This document shows, piece by piece, positions 9,528-16,998 of a stretch of 21,965 bases of DNA (position 1 is the stretch's first letter; the number at the start of each line of letters is the position of its first letter). A program made the translations under genes and the position numbers. The notes under the pieces are model-generated. The model was not told the origin of the DNA. It searched no databases and saw nothing but the letters and a program-made list of their open reading frames with translations. This stretch comes from Pseudomonadota bacterium (GTDB lineage: Bacteria; Pseudomonadota; Gammaproteobacteria; Xanthomonadales; Xanthomonadaceae), in contig JAEWFH010000148.1 of assembly GCA_023388955.1 (NCBI GenBank), forward strand, positions 1 through 21,965. Direction: 5' to 3'.

Positions 9528-10631
9528 GTGAACCCGTCCCCTGCCCCCGCAGCCGGCCTCCCCGCCGGCTCGTCCGACCCCGCCGCACTCGCCGACCGCA
9601 TCCGCGGACTGGCACGCGAGGAAGGCTTCCAGCGCTGCGGCATCACCGGCGTCGAACTGGGCGAGGACGAGGCGCACCTGGCCGACTGGCTGGGTCGCGG
9701 CCTGTACGGGACCATGGAATGGATGGCCCGCCACGGCAGCATGCGCGCGCGCCCGTCCGAGCTGCTGCCGGGGACGGTGCGGGTGGTCTCGGTCGGCCTC
9801 GACTACGGCCGCCGCGACGACGTGGAAGCCTGGGAGACGCTGGCCGACGGCGAGCGCGCCTACGTCGCCCGCTACGCGCTGGGCCGCGACTACCACAAGA
9901 TGATGCGCCAGCGGCTGCAGCGCTTGGCCGGGCGCATCGCCGGGGTGGTGGGCCCGTTCGGCCACCGGGTGTTCGTCGACTCGGCGCCGGTGCTCGAGCG
10001 CGCCCTGGCCCGCAATGCCGGCCTGGGCTGGATCGGCAAGCACACCTGCCTGATCGACAGGGACGGCGGCTCCTGGTTCTTCCTCGGCGAGATCTACGTC
10101 GACGTGCCGCTGCCGGTCGACGCGCCCGCCACCCACCACTGCGGCACCTGCACCCGCTGCATCGACGTGTGCCCGACGCAGGCGATCCTCGCCCCCTACC
10201 GCCTCGACGCGCGGCGCTGCCTCTCCTACCTGACGATCGAGCACGATGGCCCGATCCCGGAGGAGTTCCGCGTGCCGATCGGCAACCGCATCTTCGGCTG
10301 CGACGACTGCCAGCTGGTGTGCCCCTGGAACAAGTTCGCCCGGCGCACGGACGAACCCGACTTCCGCGCCCGCAACAAGCTCGACGAGGCCAGCCTGGCC
10401 GAGCTGTTCGCCTGGACCGAAGAGGAGTTCCTCACCCGCACCGAAGGCTCCGCGATCCGCCGCAGCGGCCACCGGCGCTGGCTGCGCAACATCGCCGTCG
10501 CCCTGGGCAACGCACCCACCACGCCCGAAGTGCTGGCCGCACTGGAATCCCGCCGCGAAGACCCCGACCCGCTGGTGCGCGAACACGTCGAATGGGCCCT
10601 GGCCCAACACCCGAAACCGTCCAATCCGTAG
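9528..10631 (+). CDS. queG: Epoxyqueuosine reductase
   Basis: Carries out the last step of queuosine synthesis in tRNA, reducing epoxyqueuosine with cobalamin and two 4Fe-4S clusters. The 367-residue product has the N-terminal cobalamin-binding region, D151 in FVDSAPVLERALA (the catalytic Asp position), GLGWIGKHT at 166-173, the ferredoxin motif C205/208/211/215 (CGTCTRCIDVCP) and a second set C258/261/265 (CDDCQLVCPWNKF), with C231 a possible further ligand. A HEAT-like C-terminal segment (about 310-360) ends the protein. GTG 9528 is preferred to ATG 9498, because the latter is upstream of the TATACT -10 box and overlaps the divergent nnrD start codon. It converges on pgi with a 5-bp gap. 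Confidence 0.95.
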   Translation: MNPSPAPAAGLPAGSSDPAALADRIRGLAREEGFQRCGITGVELGEDEAHLADWLGRGLYGTMEWMARHGSMRARPSELLPGTVRVVSVGLDYGRRDDVEAWETLADGERAYVARYALGRDYHKMMRQRLQRLAGRIAGVVGPFGHRVFVDSAPVLERALARNAGLGWIGKHTCLIDRDGGSWFFLGEIYVDVPLPVDAPATHHCGTCTRCIDVCPTQAILAPYRLDARRCLSYLTIEHDGPIPEEFRVPIGNRIFGCDDCQLVCPWNKFARRTDEPDFRARNKLDEASLAELFAWTEEEFLTRTEGSAIRRSGHRRWLRNIAVALGNAPTTPEVLAALESRREDPDPLVREHVEWALAQHPKPSNP

Positions 10632-10636
10632 GGCGG

Positions 10637-12181
10637 CTATCGCACCCTGCGGATACGGGTGATCAGGTCGCGGGTGACGGGGTCGTCGGCGGTGGCCTCG
10701 CCGGTCAGCGCCGGCAACAGGCGGTCGGCAACCTGCTTGCCCAGCTCGACGCCGAACTGGTCGAAGGGATTGATGCCCCACAACACGCCCTGCAGGTAGA
10801 CGCTGTGCTCGTACAGGGCCACCAGGGCGCCCAGGCTCCTGGCGTCCAGGCGTTCGAGCAGCAGGACGGTGCCGGGGCGGTTGCCGGCGTAGGCGCGGTG
10901 CGGGTCGTCGCTGTCCTGGCCATTGGCCAGGGCCTCGGACTGGGCCAGCAGGTTGGCCAGCAGCGCCCGGGCGTTGTCGTCGTGGCCGTCGATGCCGTCG
11001 TCAATGACCCCGATGAAGTCCATCGAGGCCACGCCGGTGCCCTGGTGCAGGGCCTGGAAGAAGCTGTGCTGGACATCGGTCCCGGTGCCGCCCCACCACA
11101 CCGGGACGGTGTCCAGGCCGACCGGACTGCCGTCGGCACGCACCGACTTGCCCAGGCTCTCCATCACCAGCTGCTGCAGGTAGGCCGGGAGCAGGCGCAG
11201 GCGCTCGGCGTAGGGCACCACGGCGTGGCTGTGCAGGCCGACGGCGTTGCGGTTCCAGACCGCGGTCAGCGCGTGCCAGGCCGCCAGGTTGCCGCGCAGC
11301 GGTGCGGACAGCACGTGCGCGTCCATCTCCGCGGCACCGTCCAGCAGCGCCTCGAAACGCTCCATGCCCAGCGCGATGGCGACCGGGAACCCGACCGCCG
11401 ACCACATCGAGTAGCGGCCGCCAACCCAGTCCCACATCGGCAGCACGCGCGCCAAGTCGATATCGAAAGCCTTCGCCGCCCGCTCCGGGTTGGCGCTGAC
11501 CGCATACAGGCGCGAGCCATCGCCCAGCCAGTCGGCCAGGATGCGACCGTTGAGCAGGGTTTCCTGGGTGCCGAAGCTCTTCGACACCAGGACCACGGCG
11601 GTACGCGTCGGGTCCAGCCCGGCCATCGTCGCGAGCGCGGCGGCCGGGTCCACGTTGGACAGGAAATGCACCCGCGGGCGGTCCCCGCCTGGAGCCGCGA
11701 GCGCGTCGACCACCAGCCGCGGCCCCAGGTCGGAACCGCCGATCCCGACGCTCACCACGTCGGTGATGCCGGCGTCCTGGATGCCTTGCACGAGGGTGGC
11801 CATGCGCTCGCGGGCGGCGCGCGCCAGCGCCATCGCCTCGCGGGCGGCGGGAGTCGCGGCGTCGCGGGCACGCAGGGCGGTGTGCAGCGCCGGCCGGCCC
11901 TCGGTGGGGTTGACCTGGTCACCGTCGGCAAGCGCACGCAGCCGCCCTTCCAGGCCGGCGGCGGTGGCGAGGTCAAACAGCGCATCCAGCGCCCGCGCGT
12001 CGTAGCGCTGGCGGGCGAAACTGGCGTGGATCGCGGCGGCGGAAACGCCCAGCGCCGTGGCCCGGTCCGGCTCTGCATCGACCAGTGCCCGGACCGGTTG
12101 GCCCGCCAGCCGCTGCGCGTGCCCGCGCAGCGCGTCGATACGTGCCTGGAGCGCCGGGGTTCCCTCGCCGGTGCCGCCCAC
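10637..12181 (-). CDS. pgi: Glucose-6-phosphate isomerase
   Basis: Interconverts glucose 6-phosphate and fructose 6-phosphate. The 514-residue protein has the phosphate-binding GIGGS (146-150), SKSFGTQET (200-208), the family signature VGGRYSMWS (253-261), QH with the ring-opening His at 372 and the C-terminal signature FDQFGVELGK ending in K482. The residue after WWG, where E. coli and rabbit enzymes have the catalytic Glu, is Gly (WWGGTGTDVQH). I recall the same WGG form in Pseudomonas Pgi, so this looks like a lineage variant. The start codon is GTG, one base after the panD stop, so translation is probably coupled to panD. The stop lies 5 bp from the queG stop on the other strand. Confidence 0.96.
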   Translation of the reverse strand: MGGTGEGTPALQARIDALRGHAQRLAGQPVRALVDAEPDRATALGVSAAAIHASFARQRYDARALDALFDLATAAGLEGRLRALADGDQVNPTEGRPALHTALRARDAATPAAREAMALARAARERMATLVQGIQDAGITDVVSVGIGGSDLGPRLVVDALAAPGGDRPRVHFLSNVDPAAALATMAGLDPTRTAVVLVSKSFGTQETLLNGRILADWLGDGSRLYAVSANPERAAKAFDIDLARVLPMWDWVGGRYSMWSAVGFPVAIALGMERFEALLDGAAEMDAHVLSAPLRGNLAAWHALTAVWNRNAVGLHSHAVVPYAERLRLLPAYLQQLVMESLGKSVRADGSPVGLDTVPVWWGGTGTDVQHSFFQALHQGTGVASMDFIGVIDDGIDGHDDNARALLANLLAQSEALANGQDSDDPHRAYAGNRPGTVLLLERLDARSLGALVALYEHSVYLQGVLWGINPFDQFGVELGKQVADRLLPALTGEATADDPVTRDLITRIRRVR

Positions 12182-12182
12182 G

Positions 12183-12563
12183 TCAGGCGGCCTGTGCGGG
12201 AATCGAGTCGTTGGTGTGGGTCAGGCGATTGTCGCCGTCGACGTAGACCAGGGTCGGCTTGAACTCCGCCGCCTCGGCCTCGTCGCACTGGCCATAGGCA
12301 CAGATGATCACCAGGTCGCCGACACTGGCCCGGTGCGCGGCGGCGCCATTGACCGAGATGATCCCGCTGCCTTCCTCGGCGCGGATCGCGTAGGTCACGA
12401 AACGGTGGCCACTGTCGATGTTGTAGATGTGGATCTGCTCGTACTCACGGATGCCCGAGATGTCGAGCAGGCGCCCGTCGATCGCGCAGGAGCCCTCGTA
12501 GTGCAGCTCGGCGTGGGTGACGGTGGCACGGTGGATCTTGGCCTTGAGCAGGTTCAGTTGCAT
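12183..12563 (-). CDS. panD: Aspartate 1-decarboxylase (pyruvoyl enzyme)
   Basis: Makes beta-alanine from aspartate for pantothenate synthesis. The 126-residue proenzyme has the self-cleavage site at G24-S25 (HYEGSCAID); Ser25 becomes the pyruvoyl group. Other family segments are MQLNLLKAKIHRATVT at the N-terminus, IHIYNIDSGHRF and SVNGAAAHRASVGDLVII. The ATG at 12563 gives the standard N-terminus; an in-frame ATG at 12620 would add 19 unrelated residues and lies upstream of the -10 box. GAG lies 8 nt before the ATG. It follows panC after 94 bp holding a probable internal promoter and is 1 bp ahead of pgi. Confidence 0.97.
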   Translation of the reverse strand: MQLNLLKAKIHRATVTHAELHYEGSCAIDGRLLDISGIREYEQIHIYNIDSGHRFVTYAIRAEEGSGIISVNGAAAHRASVGDLVIICAYGQCDEAEAAEFKPTLVYVDGDNRLTHTNDSIPAQAA

Positions 12564-12604
12564 TGGTTTCTCGACCGCGTGGGGGCGGATGTCGGCAGCC
12601 GCCA

Positions 12605-12613
12605 ATTCTAGCA
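12605..12613 (-). promoter_or_regulatory. Putative extended -10 promoter for panD-pgi
   Basis: On the minus strand this reads TGCTAGAAT, an extended -10 (TGn plus five of six to TATAAT), in the 94-bp panC-panD spacer. The start would fall near 12598, giving a leader of about 35 nt. This would allow pgi to be expressed independently of the upstream pantothenate genes. No strong -35 is seen. Confidence 0.45.
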
Positions 12614-12657
12614 AGGGCATTGCTGACAGCGCAGTGACCGCGGCCCCGGGCAGCCTG

Positions 12658-13512
12658 CTAGAGGCTGAACTCGAGGTTGTCGATCAGGCGGGTGCTGCCC
12701 AGGCGCGCGGCGACCAGCGCGACCCGGTCGCCATCGTCGTTGCCCGGCGCTTCCGGCTCCAGCAGGTCGTTCCTGCGCAGCACCGCGTAGTCGACCACGA
12801 AACCGACCGCCTCCAGCCGCTCGCAGGCTTCCTGCTCGACGAGTTCCCGCGGCCGGGCGGCACGCGCCGCCGCGGCCATGCCTTCCAGCACGCGGCGGAT
12901 CTCCGCCGCCACAGGGCGCTGGTCCTCCTCCAGGTACTGGTTGCGCGAGCTCATCGCCAGCCCGTCGTCCTCGCGCAGGATGCCGGCCGCCACCAGTTCC
13001 ACCGGGAACGCCAGGTCACGGACCATGTAGCGGATCACCGCCAGCTGCTGGTAGTCCTTGCGCCCGAACACCGCCACGTCGGGCCGCACCTGGTTGAACA
13101 GCCGCGCGACCACCGTGGCCACGCCATCGAAATGCCCGGGCCGGTGCGCGCCTTCCAGCACGTCGGTGATGCCCGGGACCTGCACCCGCACCGCTGCTTC
13201 CGGGCCGTAGGGATAGACCGTCTCCAGCGCCGGCATCCAGGCCACGTCGGCCCCCGCCGCGCGCAGGCCCTCGACATCCGCGTCGGGGGTGCGCGGGTAG
13301 CGATCGTAGTCCTCGCCCGGGCCGAACTGGGTCGGGTTGACGAAGATGCTCACCACCACCCGGTCCGCGTTCCGCCGGGCCAGTTCGACAAGCGAGAAAT
13401 GCCCGCCGTGCAGGTTGCCCATGGTCGGCACCAGGGCGACCCGCAACCCCTGCCCGCGCCACTCCGCCACCCGCGCCCGCAGCGCGGCCAGATCCCTGAT
13501 TACTTCGGTCAT
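12658..13512 (-). CDS. panC: Pantothenate synthetase (pantoate-beta-alanine ligase)
   Basis: ATP-dependent joining of pantoate and beta-alanine. The 284-residue protein has PTMGNLHGGH (29-38, with the HxGH nucleotide motif), FVNPTQFGPGEDYDRYPR (57-74), GRKDYQQ (150-156) and the KMSKS-like MSSRNQYL (187-194). The start ATG 13512 gives MTEVIRDLAALR, the usual N-terminus. The Shine-Dalgarno is weak (GGG about 9 nt upstream) and lies within 15 nt of the REP hairpin that fills the gap to panB. Together with panB and panD it completes the pantothenate branch. Confidence 0.97.
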   Translation of the reverse strand: MTEVIRDLAALRARVAEWRGQGLRVALVPTMGNLHGGHFSLVELARRNADRVVVSIFVNPTQFGPGEDYDRYPRTPDADVEGLRAAGADVAWMPALETVYPYGPEAAVRVQVPGITDVLEGAHRPGHFDGVATVVARLFNQVRPDVAVFGRKDYQQLAVIRYMVRDLAFPVELVAAGILREDDGLAMSSRNQYLEEDQRPVAAEIRRVLEGMAAAARAARPRELVEQEACERLEAVGFVVDYAVLRRNDLLEPEAPGNDDGDRVALVAARLGSTRLIDNLEFSL

Positions 13513-13524
13513 GCCGATCAACCC

Positions 13525-13569
13525 GTAGGGCGCAATAGCCGCCTGGGCGGCGTATTGCGCCGTATGCCC
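13525..13569 (+). repeat. GTAG-type REP palindrome, copy B (panB-panC spacer)
   Basis: The GTAG head is at 13525-13528. Arms GGCGCAATA (13529-13537) and TATTGCGCC (13553-13561) enclose an inner stem GCCGCC/GGCGGC with a 2-nt tip and a single unpaired G at 13552. The 3' tail is GTATGCCC. Apart from the two loop bases the palindrome is the exact reverse complement of copy C. It takes up most of the 61-bp spacer between two co-transcribed genes. In the panB-panC mRNA it would form a hairpin with a perfect 9-bp outer stem immediately before the panC ribosome-binding region. Confidence 0.9.
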
Positions 13570-13573
13570 AAAT

Positions 13574-14422
13574 TCAGGTGTACGAATGTTCCGCCGCCGG
13601 GAACCGCCCCTCGCGGACCGCCTCGGCAAACGCCTGCATCGCCCCCACGATCGAGCCGCCCTCGGCCAGGAAGTCCTTGACGAACTTCGGCCGCCGGTGC
13701 CCGCTGTCCATGCCCAGCATGTCGTGCAGGACCAGCACCTGGCCATCGCAGTGCGGCCCGGCGCCGATGCCGATGGTGGCCACGTCCAGCCCGGCGGTGA
13801 TCGACTGGGCCAGCGCGGCCGGCACGCCTTCCAGCACCACCAGCTCGGCCCCGGCTTCCACCACCTGCCGCGCCTGTTCGCGCAGCAGCGCAGCGGTCGC
13901 ATCGTCGCGGCCCTGGACCCGGTACCCGCCCATGCGCAGCACCGCCTGCGGGGTCAGCCCCAGGTGCGAGCACACCGGGATCTCGCGCTCGACGAGATGC
14001 CGGATGACCTCGAGCTTGGGTCCCGCGCCTTCGATCTTGACCATCGCCGCACCGGCGCGCAGGAACGCGGTCGCCGCGTCCAGCGCCCGCTCCGGGCTGG
14101 CGTCGGCCTGGAACGGCATGTCGGCCACCAGCAGCGCGTAACGCAGGGTCCGGGCGACGCAGGCGGTATGGTAGGCGATGTCCTCCACCGTCACCGGCAA
14201 GGTGCTGTCGTGGCCCTGCATCACCATGCCCAGCGAGTCGCCGATCAGCACCAGGTCGATGCCCGCCGCATCCACCGCCCGCGCGAAGCTGGCGTCGTAG
14301 CAGGTGAGCATGGCCATGCGGTGGCCGTCCTGCTTGGCAGCCCGCAACATCGGGACGGTCCAGGGCTTGCGGGCCACCTGGCCCGGGGTAGCGGGCGCGG
14401 GGCCCGTGGCGTGGATCGACAT
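13574..14422 (-). CDS. panB: 3-methyl-2-oxobutanoate hydroxymethyltransferase
   Basis: Transfers a hydroxymethyl group from 5,10-methylene-tetrahydrofolate to ketoisovalerate, forming ketopantoate, the first committed pantothenate step. The 282-residue protein keeps the E. coli metal and catalytic residues at a constant offset of 17: D62 (IGDSLG), D101 (VADMPF), E131 (VKIEG) and E198 (VLEGVP). The N-terminus is about 17 residues longer than in E. coli. The start ATG 14422 lies 3 bp after the folK stop. The neighbouring folK supplies folate, the co-substrate pathway. A REP hairpin lies just beyond its stop. Confidence 0.97.
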   Translation of the reverse strand: MSIHATGPAPATPGQVARKPWTVPMLRAAKQDGHRMAMLTCYDASFARAVDAAGIDLVLIGDSLGMVMQGHDSTLPVTVEDIAYHTACVARTLRYALLVADMPFQADASPERALDAATAFLRAGAAMVKIEGAGPKLEVIRHLVEREIPVCSHLGLTPQAVLRMGGYRVQGRDDATAALLREQARQVVEAGAELVVLEGVPAALAQSITAGLDVATIGIGAGPHCDGQVLVLHDMLGMDSGHRRPKFVKDFLAEGGSIVGAMQAFAEAVREGRFPAAEHSYT

Positions 14423-14425
14423 GGT

Positions 14426-14965
14426 TCAGTTCCGCGGCGCGTGGGGGGTCGCCGGATCATCGGCATACGGTAGCGCTTCGATCGCGCCGGTGGCCAACCC
14501 GGCCAGTGCCTCGCGCGCCGGGCCACGTCCCGGAATCACCGCGTCCGGCCACACCTCCAGCAGCGGCACCAGCGCGAAGGCGCGTTCATGCAGGTAGGGA
14601 TGGGGAACGGTCAGGCCGGGCACGTCGATGTGCTGGTCGCCGAACAGCAGCAGGTCCAGGTCCAGCACCCGGGGGCCCCAGCGGTCGGTACCGTCCGCGC
14701 TGCGGACACGGCCGGCGGTGCGCTCGATCCCGAGCATGGCTTCCAGCAGCACCACCGGCCCCAGGGTGGTCCGCAGCAGGACCGCGGCGTTGATGAAGTC
14801 GGGCTGCTCGAGCACGCCCCAGGCCGGGGTGCGGTAGCAGCGCGAGACCCCGGCCACGCGGGTGCCCGGCAGCCGGCCAAGCGCCTCCACGGCACCGCGG
14901 ACCCGGGCGACGCGGTCGCCCTGGTTGCTGCCCAGGCCGACCACCGCCTCGACGGTCGTGGTCAT
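14426..14965 (-). CDS. folK: 6-hydroxymethyl-dihydropterin pyrophosphokinase (HPPK)
   Basis: Pyrophosphorylates 6-hydroxymethyl-7,8-dihydropterin with ATP in folate synthesis. The 179-residue protein has the N-terminal VVGLGSNQGDR (8-18), FINAAV (57-62) and the HPPK signature RWGPRVLDLDLLLFGD (95-110), whose two Asp residues (102 and 104) bind magnesium. The family-typical PHPYLHERAFALVPL follows. It is slightly longer than E. coli FolK, with an Ala/Pro-rich tail. It lies 11 bp after pcnB and 3 bp before panB; pcnB-folK adjacency is also the E. coli order. Confidence 0.96.
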   Translation of the reverse strand: MTTTVEAVVGLGSNQGDRVARVRGAVEALGRLPGTRVAGVSRCYRTPAWGVLEQPDFINAAVLLRTTLGPVVLLEAMLGIERTAGRVRSADGTDRWGPRVLDLDLLLFGDQHIDVPGLTVPHPYLHERAFALVPLLEVWPDAVIPGRGPAREALAGLATGAIEALPYADDPATPHAPRN

Positions 14966-14976
14966 GGGAGCTGGTC

Positions 14977-16368
14977 CTAGCCCTGCCCGCCGGTGGCTGG
15001 GCGCCGGCGGGGCCGGCGGCGACGGCGCGGCGAACCGTGGTTGTCGGGATCATCCGGCCCCGGCCCATCGTGGTCGCCAACCACGTCCGGGCCGGCGTCG
15101 CCGCGCGGACGGGCATTCGGACCCAGGCTGGCGGCAAGGTCGCCCTCGCCCTGCTGCTGTACCTCGCGCCAGAACTCCACGTCGTGGGCGTGGCTGTCGG
15201 AGCCGGCCAGGCGGATCGCCAGGAAGTCGAACGCGGCGCGGAAGCGCGGGTGCGCCAGCATGCGGAAGACCCGCTTGCGCTGGCGCAGGCCAAAGCGCGC
15301 CTGCAGCAGCCAGATCTCCTGCATCGGCACCGAGAACCGGCGCGGCAGCGCGATCATGTCCAGCTGGCGCACGGTGACCCGGTCGGCGGCGCGGCGCTGG
15401 GCATCGGCCGGCGCCAGGCCATCGCGCTCGAGCTGCACCAGGGTGCGGCAATAGGCCGGCCACAGCAGCAGTGCGAACAGGAAGGCCGGCGATACCGGCT
15501 CGTCTTCCGCCACCCGCCGGTCGGTATCGCGCAGCCCGGCCAGCACCACCCGGCGCAGGGCGCCGCTGCGGTTGGCCTTCAGCGCGCGCGCGCTCTCGGG
15601 AAACAGCACCTCCAGCAGGCCGTACTTCTCCAGGCCAAGGAAGCTCTTCTCGCCATGCCCCGACAGGAACAGCTTCAGGCACTCCTCGAACAGGCGCGCC
15701 GGCGCCGACTGCACCAGCAACGGGGCCAGCACCGGCAACGGGGCCGCGGTGCCCGGCTCGATGTCGAAGTCGAGCTTGGCCGCCAGCCGCACCGCGCGCA
15801 GCATCCGCACCGGATCCTCGTGGTAGCGCGTCTCCGGGTCGCCGATCAGGCGCATCACCCGGTCCTGCACGTCCTGGAAGCCGCCGGTGTAATCGCGCAC
15901 CGAGAAGTCCTCGATCGCGTAGTACAGGGCGTTGGCGGTGAAGTCACGGCGGACCGCATCGTCCTCGATGGTGCCGTAGACGTTGTCGCGCACCAGGCGT
16001 CCATCGGCCGCGGCATGGCGCGCGCCACTGCCGTCGTCGTCGTTGGCGCGGAAGGTCGCGACCTCGATGATCTCGCGGCCGAACACCACGTGCGCGAGCC
16101 GGAACCGGCGCCCGATCAGGCGGCAGTTGCGGAACAGCTGGCGGACCTGTTCGGGCGTGGCGTCGGTGGCCACGTCGAAGTCCTTGGGACGCAGGCCGAT
16201 CAGCAGGTCGCGGACCGCACCACCAACGAGGTAGGCCCCATAGCCTGCCTCGCGCAGGCGGTAGAGCACGCGCAGCGCGTTGTGGCTGATGTCCTTGCGG
16301 GAGACGTTGTGCTGCTCGCGCGGAATGACCCGCAGCACGGGTTCGGGTAAGGGATGATTTGGTGGCAT
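14977..16368 (-). CDS. pcnB: Poly(A) polymerase I
   Basis: Adds 3' poly(A) tails that promote RNA decay. The 463-residue protein has the nucleotidyltransferase core LVGGAVRD (47-54) and PKDFDVATDA (61-70, with the catalytic D63 and D65), then RNCRLIGRRFRLAHV. This last segment separates bacterial PAP I from the CCA-adding enzyme. The HNVSRKDIS N-terminal element is also PAP-like. The C-terminus is a basic, Arg-rich, low-complexity tail (SPRRRRRPRRRP), as is common for RNA binding in this family. The ATG at 16368 is used, because an in-frame ATG at 16434 lies in the probable -10 box. It heads the pcnB-folK-panBCD-pgi string. Confidence 0.95.
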   Translation of the reverse strand: MPPNHPLPEPVLRVIPREQHNVSRKDISHNALRVLYRLREAGYGAYLVGGAVRDLLIGLRPKDFDVATDATPEQVRQLFRNCRLIGRRFRLAHVVFGREIIEVATFRANDDDGSGARHAAADGRLVRDNVYGTIEDDAVRRDFTANALYYAIEDFSVRDYTGGFQDVQDRVMRLIGDPETRYHEDPVRMLRAVRLAAKLDFDIEPGTAAPLPVLAPLLVQSAPARLFEECLKLFLSGHGEKSFLGLEKYGLLEVLFPESARALKANRSGALRRVVLAGLRDTDRRVAEDEPVSPAFLFALLLWPAYCRTLVQLERDGLAPADAQRRAADRVTVRQLDMIALPRRFSVPMQEIWLLQARFGLRQRKRVFRMLAHPRFRAAFDFLAIRLAGSDSHAHDVEFWREVQQQGEGDLAASLGPNARPRGDAGPDVVGDHDGPGPDDPDNHGSPRRRRRPRRRPATGGQG

Positions 16369-16410
16369 CGGGCGGGCATCGCCGCAGGTTGGAATTTCGT
16401 GAAAGAACCG

Positions 16411-16439
16411 TTGCCGAACGCAACGCAGCCCCATATACT
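16411..16439 (+). promoter_or_regulatory. Promoter of tRNA-Glu
   Basis: TTGCCG (16411-16416, four of six) and TATACT (16434-16439, five of six) are separated by exactly 17 bp. The predicted start near 16446 leaves a 5' leader of about 33 nt before the mature tRNA, to be removed by RNase P and other nucleases. Confidence 0.65.
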
Positions 16440-16443
16440 AGCA
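16435..16443 (-). promoter_or_regulatory. Putative extended -10 promoter of pcnB
   Basis: On the minus strand this reads TGCTAGTAT: TGn plus a four-of-six -10. It overlaps the tRNA-Glu -10 box by five bases on the opposite strand. The start would fall near 16428, leaving a leader of about 60 nt before the pcnB ATG. It is weaker than the opposing tRNA promoter. Confidence 0.4.
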
Positions 16444-16478
16444 AGCCGCGCAGCCCTGATGGCAGTTGCGGCAAACCT

Positions 16479-16554
16479 GCTCCCTTCGTCTAGTGGTCTA
16501 GGACGTAGCCCTCTCAAGGCTAAAACACGGGTTCGAGTCCCGTAGGGAGCGCCA
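16479..16554 (+). tRNA. tRNA-Glu(CTC)
   Basis: A 76-nt cloverleaf with encoded CCA. The acceptor stem is GCTCCCT with AGGGAGC, the discriminator is G, the anticodon stem is TAGCC/GGCTA, and the T stem is ACGGG/CCCGT with loop TTCGAGT. The anticodon loop CTCTCAA places CTC at 16513-16515, which reads GAG. The similarity to E. coli tRNA-Glu, whose anticodon is TTC, is strong in the D arm and acceptor. A CTC isoacceptor suits a GC-rich genome in which GAG is abundant. It has its own promoter and terminator and is not in a tRNA array. Confidence 0.97.
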
Positions 16555-16560
16555 CATCGC

Positions 16561-16596
16561 GAAGGCCCGCACAGCAATGTGCGGGCCTTCTTCGTT
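16561..16596 (+). terminator. Intrinsic terminator after tRNA-Glu
   Basis: A perfect 12-bp stem, GAAGGCCCGCAC (16561-16572) with GTGCGGGCCTTC (16579-16590), has a 6-nt loop AGCAAT and is followed by TTCGTT. It lies 6 bp after the tRNA CCA. It separates the tRNA from fdxA, which has its own -10 box further on. Confidence 0.9.
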
Positions 16597-16627
16597 CCCT
16601 CCCCGCCCGCTCCGCGGGACCGGCCGC

Positions 16628-16633
16628 TACAAT
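16628..16633 (+). promoter_or_regulatory. -10 box of fdxA
   Basis: TACAAT matches five of six bases of TATAAT and lies between the tRNA terminator and the fdxA ATG. The start would fall near 16640, with a leader of about 20 nt. The -35 region is GC-rich with no clear hexamer. Confidence 0.5.
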
Positions 16634-16660
16634 GGCCCGGTCGCAACAACGGACCCTGCA

Positions 16661-16984
16661 ATGCCCTTCGTCGTCACCGAGAACTGCATCAAGTGCAAGT
16701 ACACCGACTGCGTCGAGGTGTGCCCGGTCGACTGCTTCCACGAAGGGCCGAACTTCCTGGTGATCGACCCCGAGGAGTGCATCGACTGCACCCTGTGCGA
16801 ACCGGAGTGTCCGATCAACGCGATCTACCCCGAGGACGACGTCCCCGCCGGGCAGGAGCACTTCGTCGAGCTCAATGCCGAGCTGTCGAAGGAATGGCCG
16901 GTGATCACCGCGCGCAAGGAACCGTTCCCCGATGCGGCGGACTGGGACGGCAAGCCGGGGAAACTGGATTTGCTGGAGCGGTGA
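16661..16984 (+). CDS. fdxA: Seven-iron ferredoxin FdxA
   Basis: A small soluble electron carrier with one 3Fe-4S and one 4Fe-4S cluster. The 107-residue protein aligns with Azotobacter vinelandii ferredoxin I with a shift of one: C9, C12, C17, C21, C25, C40, C43, C46 and C50 match its C8, C11, C16, C20, C24, C39, C42, C45 and C49. By analogy C9, C17 and C50 hold the 3Fe-4S cluster and C21, C40, C43 and C46 the 4Fe-4S cluster. The C-terminal extension of about 50 residues is typical of this class. The ATG at 16661 gives MPFVVTENCIKC, the standard start. It is monocistronic, preceded by the tRNA terminator and followed by an inverted REP pair. Confidence 0.97.
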   Translation: MPFVVTENCIKCKYTDCVEVCPVDCFHEGPNFLVIDPEECIDCTLCEPECPINAIYPEDDVPAGQEHFVELNAELSKEWPVITARKEPFPDAADWDGKPGKLDLLER

Positions 16985-16998
16985 GGACGCCTGGTTGC

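Noticed and set aside
10628..10650. A possible fifth, half REP element at the queG-pgi junction (GTAGGGCGGCTATCGCACCCT resembles half of copy C)
   Set aside because: It encodes the last residues of pgi and the queG stop, has no opposing arm, and the pgi C-terminus there looks like normal family sequence. The resemblance may be chance.
11070..11100. Gly in place of the catalytic Glu in Pgi (WWGGTG)
   Set aside because: From memory Pseudomonas Pgi also reads WGG at this site, and all other active-site motifs are intact, so I treat it as a subfamily variant rather than a defect.
7698..12262. Very long open frames (over 900 and over 1300 codons) on the plus strand across tsaE, nnrD, queG and pgi
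   Set aside because: They are by-products of high GC content: Arg/Pro/Ala-rich low-complexity translations with no domains, antisense or out of frame to well-recognised genes. Only the queG part is real.
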